Below are positions 44,918 through 45,370 of a DNA stretch of 45,370 nt, one piece after another. A program made the position numbers and the translations under genes. The DNA is from an uncultured bacterium (GTDB taxonomy: Bacteria; Patescibacteriota; Minisyncoccia; Phycocordibacterales; PALSA-1337), in NCBI GenBank assembly GCA_903825415.1, contig CAIKAN010000014.1, positions 1-45,370 of the forward strand. The letters are read 5' to 3'. The notes beneath the pieces were generated by a model that was given only the letters and a program-made list of their open reading frames with translations, made no database searches and was not told the origin of the DNA. The stretch's first letter is position 1. The number at the start of each line of letters is the position of its first letter.

Positions 44918-44989
44918 TCGGAGCGCCGGGATTCGAACCCGGAGTCACCTGTACCCAAAACAGGGATGTTACCGTTACACCACGCTCCG
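44918..44989 (-). tRNA. tRNA-Pro(UGG)
   Basis: CGGAGCGTGGTGTAACGGTAACATCCCTGTTTTGGGTACAGGTGACTCCGGGTTCGAATCCCGGCGCTCCGA cloverleaf. Confidence 0.95.
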
Positions 44990-45070
44990 TGGTTACGAGA
45001 ACCATCGTAGCATAAAACTCATTTTAGGCATAATTATTTCACATTGTTTTTGATTTTGGCGCTTTTCCAT

Positions 45071-45370
45071 TTACATAATGACGTTCTTTATCCACCTGAC
45101 TTTGGCCGTGCGTTGAATCATGTTCATGTAAACACATAGGATATGAAATTGAAATTCTATATCCGATTCGCCGTATTTTTCATTCAAGTAAGTTTCAACC
45201 ATTCTACGCAAGTGTTTGATCTTCCAACCGTCTACATTATCCTCTGGCCGATGAGAATTCCGCAGTTTGTCCATGAAATGAGAAGTAACGCTTTTGACTT
45301 CAAAAAAATGAAGCGATTTGTCTTTGAGAGCTACTATGTCCAATTCCCCCCACTTTTTTTGATAATTTCT
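45071..45370 (-). CDS. YraN/UPF0102-like nuclease-fold protein, partial at window edge
   Basis: KKWGELDIVALKDKSLHFFEVKS; frame is open to the window end. Confidence 0.7.
   Translation of the reverse strand, partial: RNYQKKWGELDIVALKDKSLHFFEVKSVTSHFMDKLRNSHRPEDNVDGWKIKHLRRMVETYLNEKYGESDIEFQFHILCVYMNMIQRTAKVRWIKNVIM

Overview
This 45.4 kb window looks like a compact bacterial chromosome segment, probably Patescibacteria/CPR; that assignment is inferred from gene content and small proteins and was not tested. Housekeeping genes recognised from the supplied translations: pyk, rpsP, khpA-like KH protein, trmD, rpoB, rpoC, ABC exporter, dnaG, radC, MurD-like and Mpl/MurC-like ligases, mraY, rpsO, tig, rsmE, clpP, rny and HU. 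There are also tRNA-Gly(UCC), tRNA-Pro(UGG), an intact IS30-family element with 13-bp terminal inverted repeats, and a RelE/ParE-like toxin-antitoxin pair. The most unusual signal is the density and diversity of palindromic elements. At least five dispersed families sit in intergenic regions, and some lie in frame inside dnaG and rsmE. In two families an invariant core is flanked by arms that differ between copies but stay complementary. Other leads: a promoter-driven, terminator-ended rod-like ncRNA candidate (about 32394-32620, minus), several genes with a -10 box 6-7 bp before the start codon (leaderless candidates), a LysW-like zinc ribbon between mur genes, degenerate JAMM-like, histidine-phosphatase-like and PurH/MGS-like proteins, and an IPT/TIG protein gene between rpoB and rpoC. 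All homology statements come from reading motifs by eye; no database search was run.
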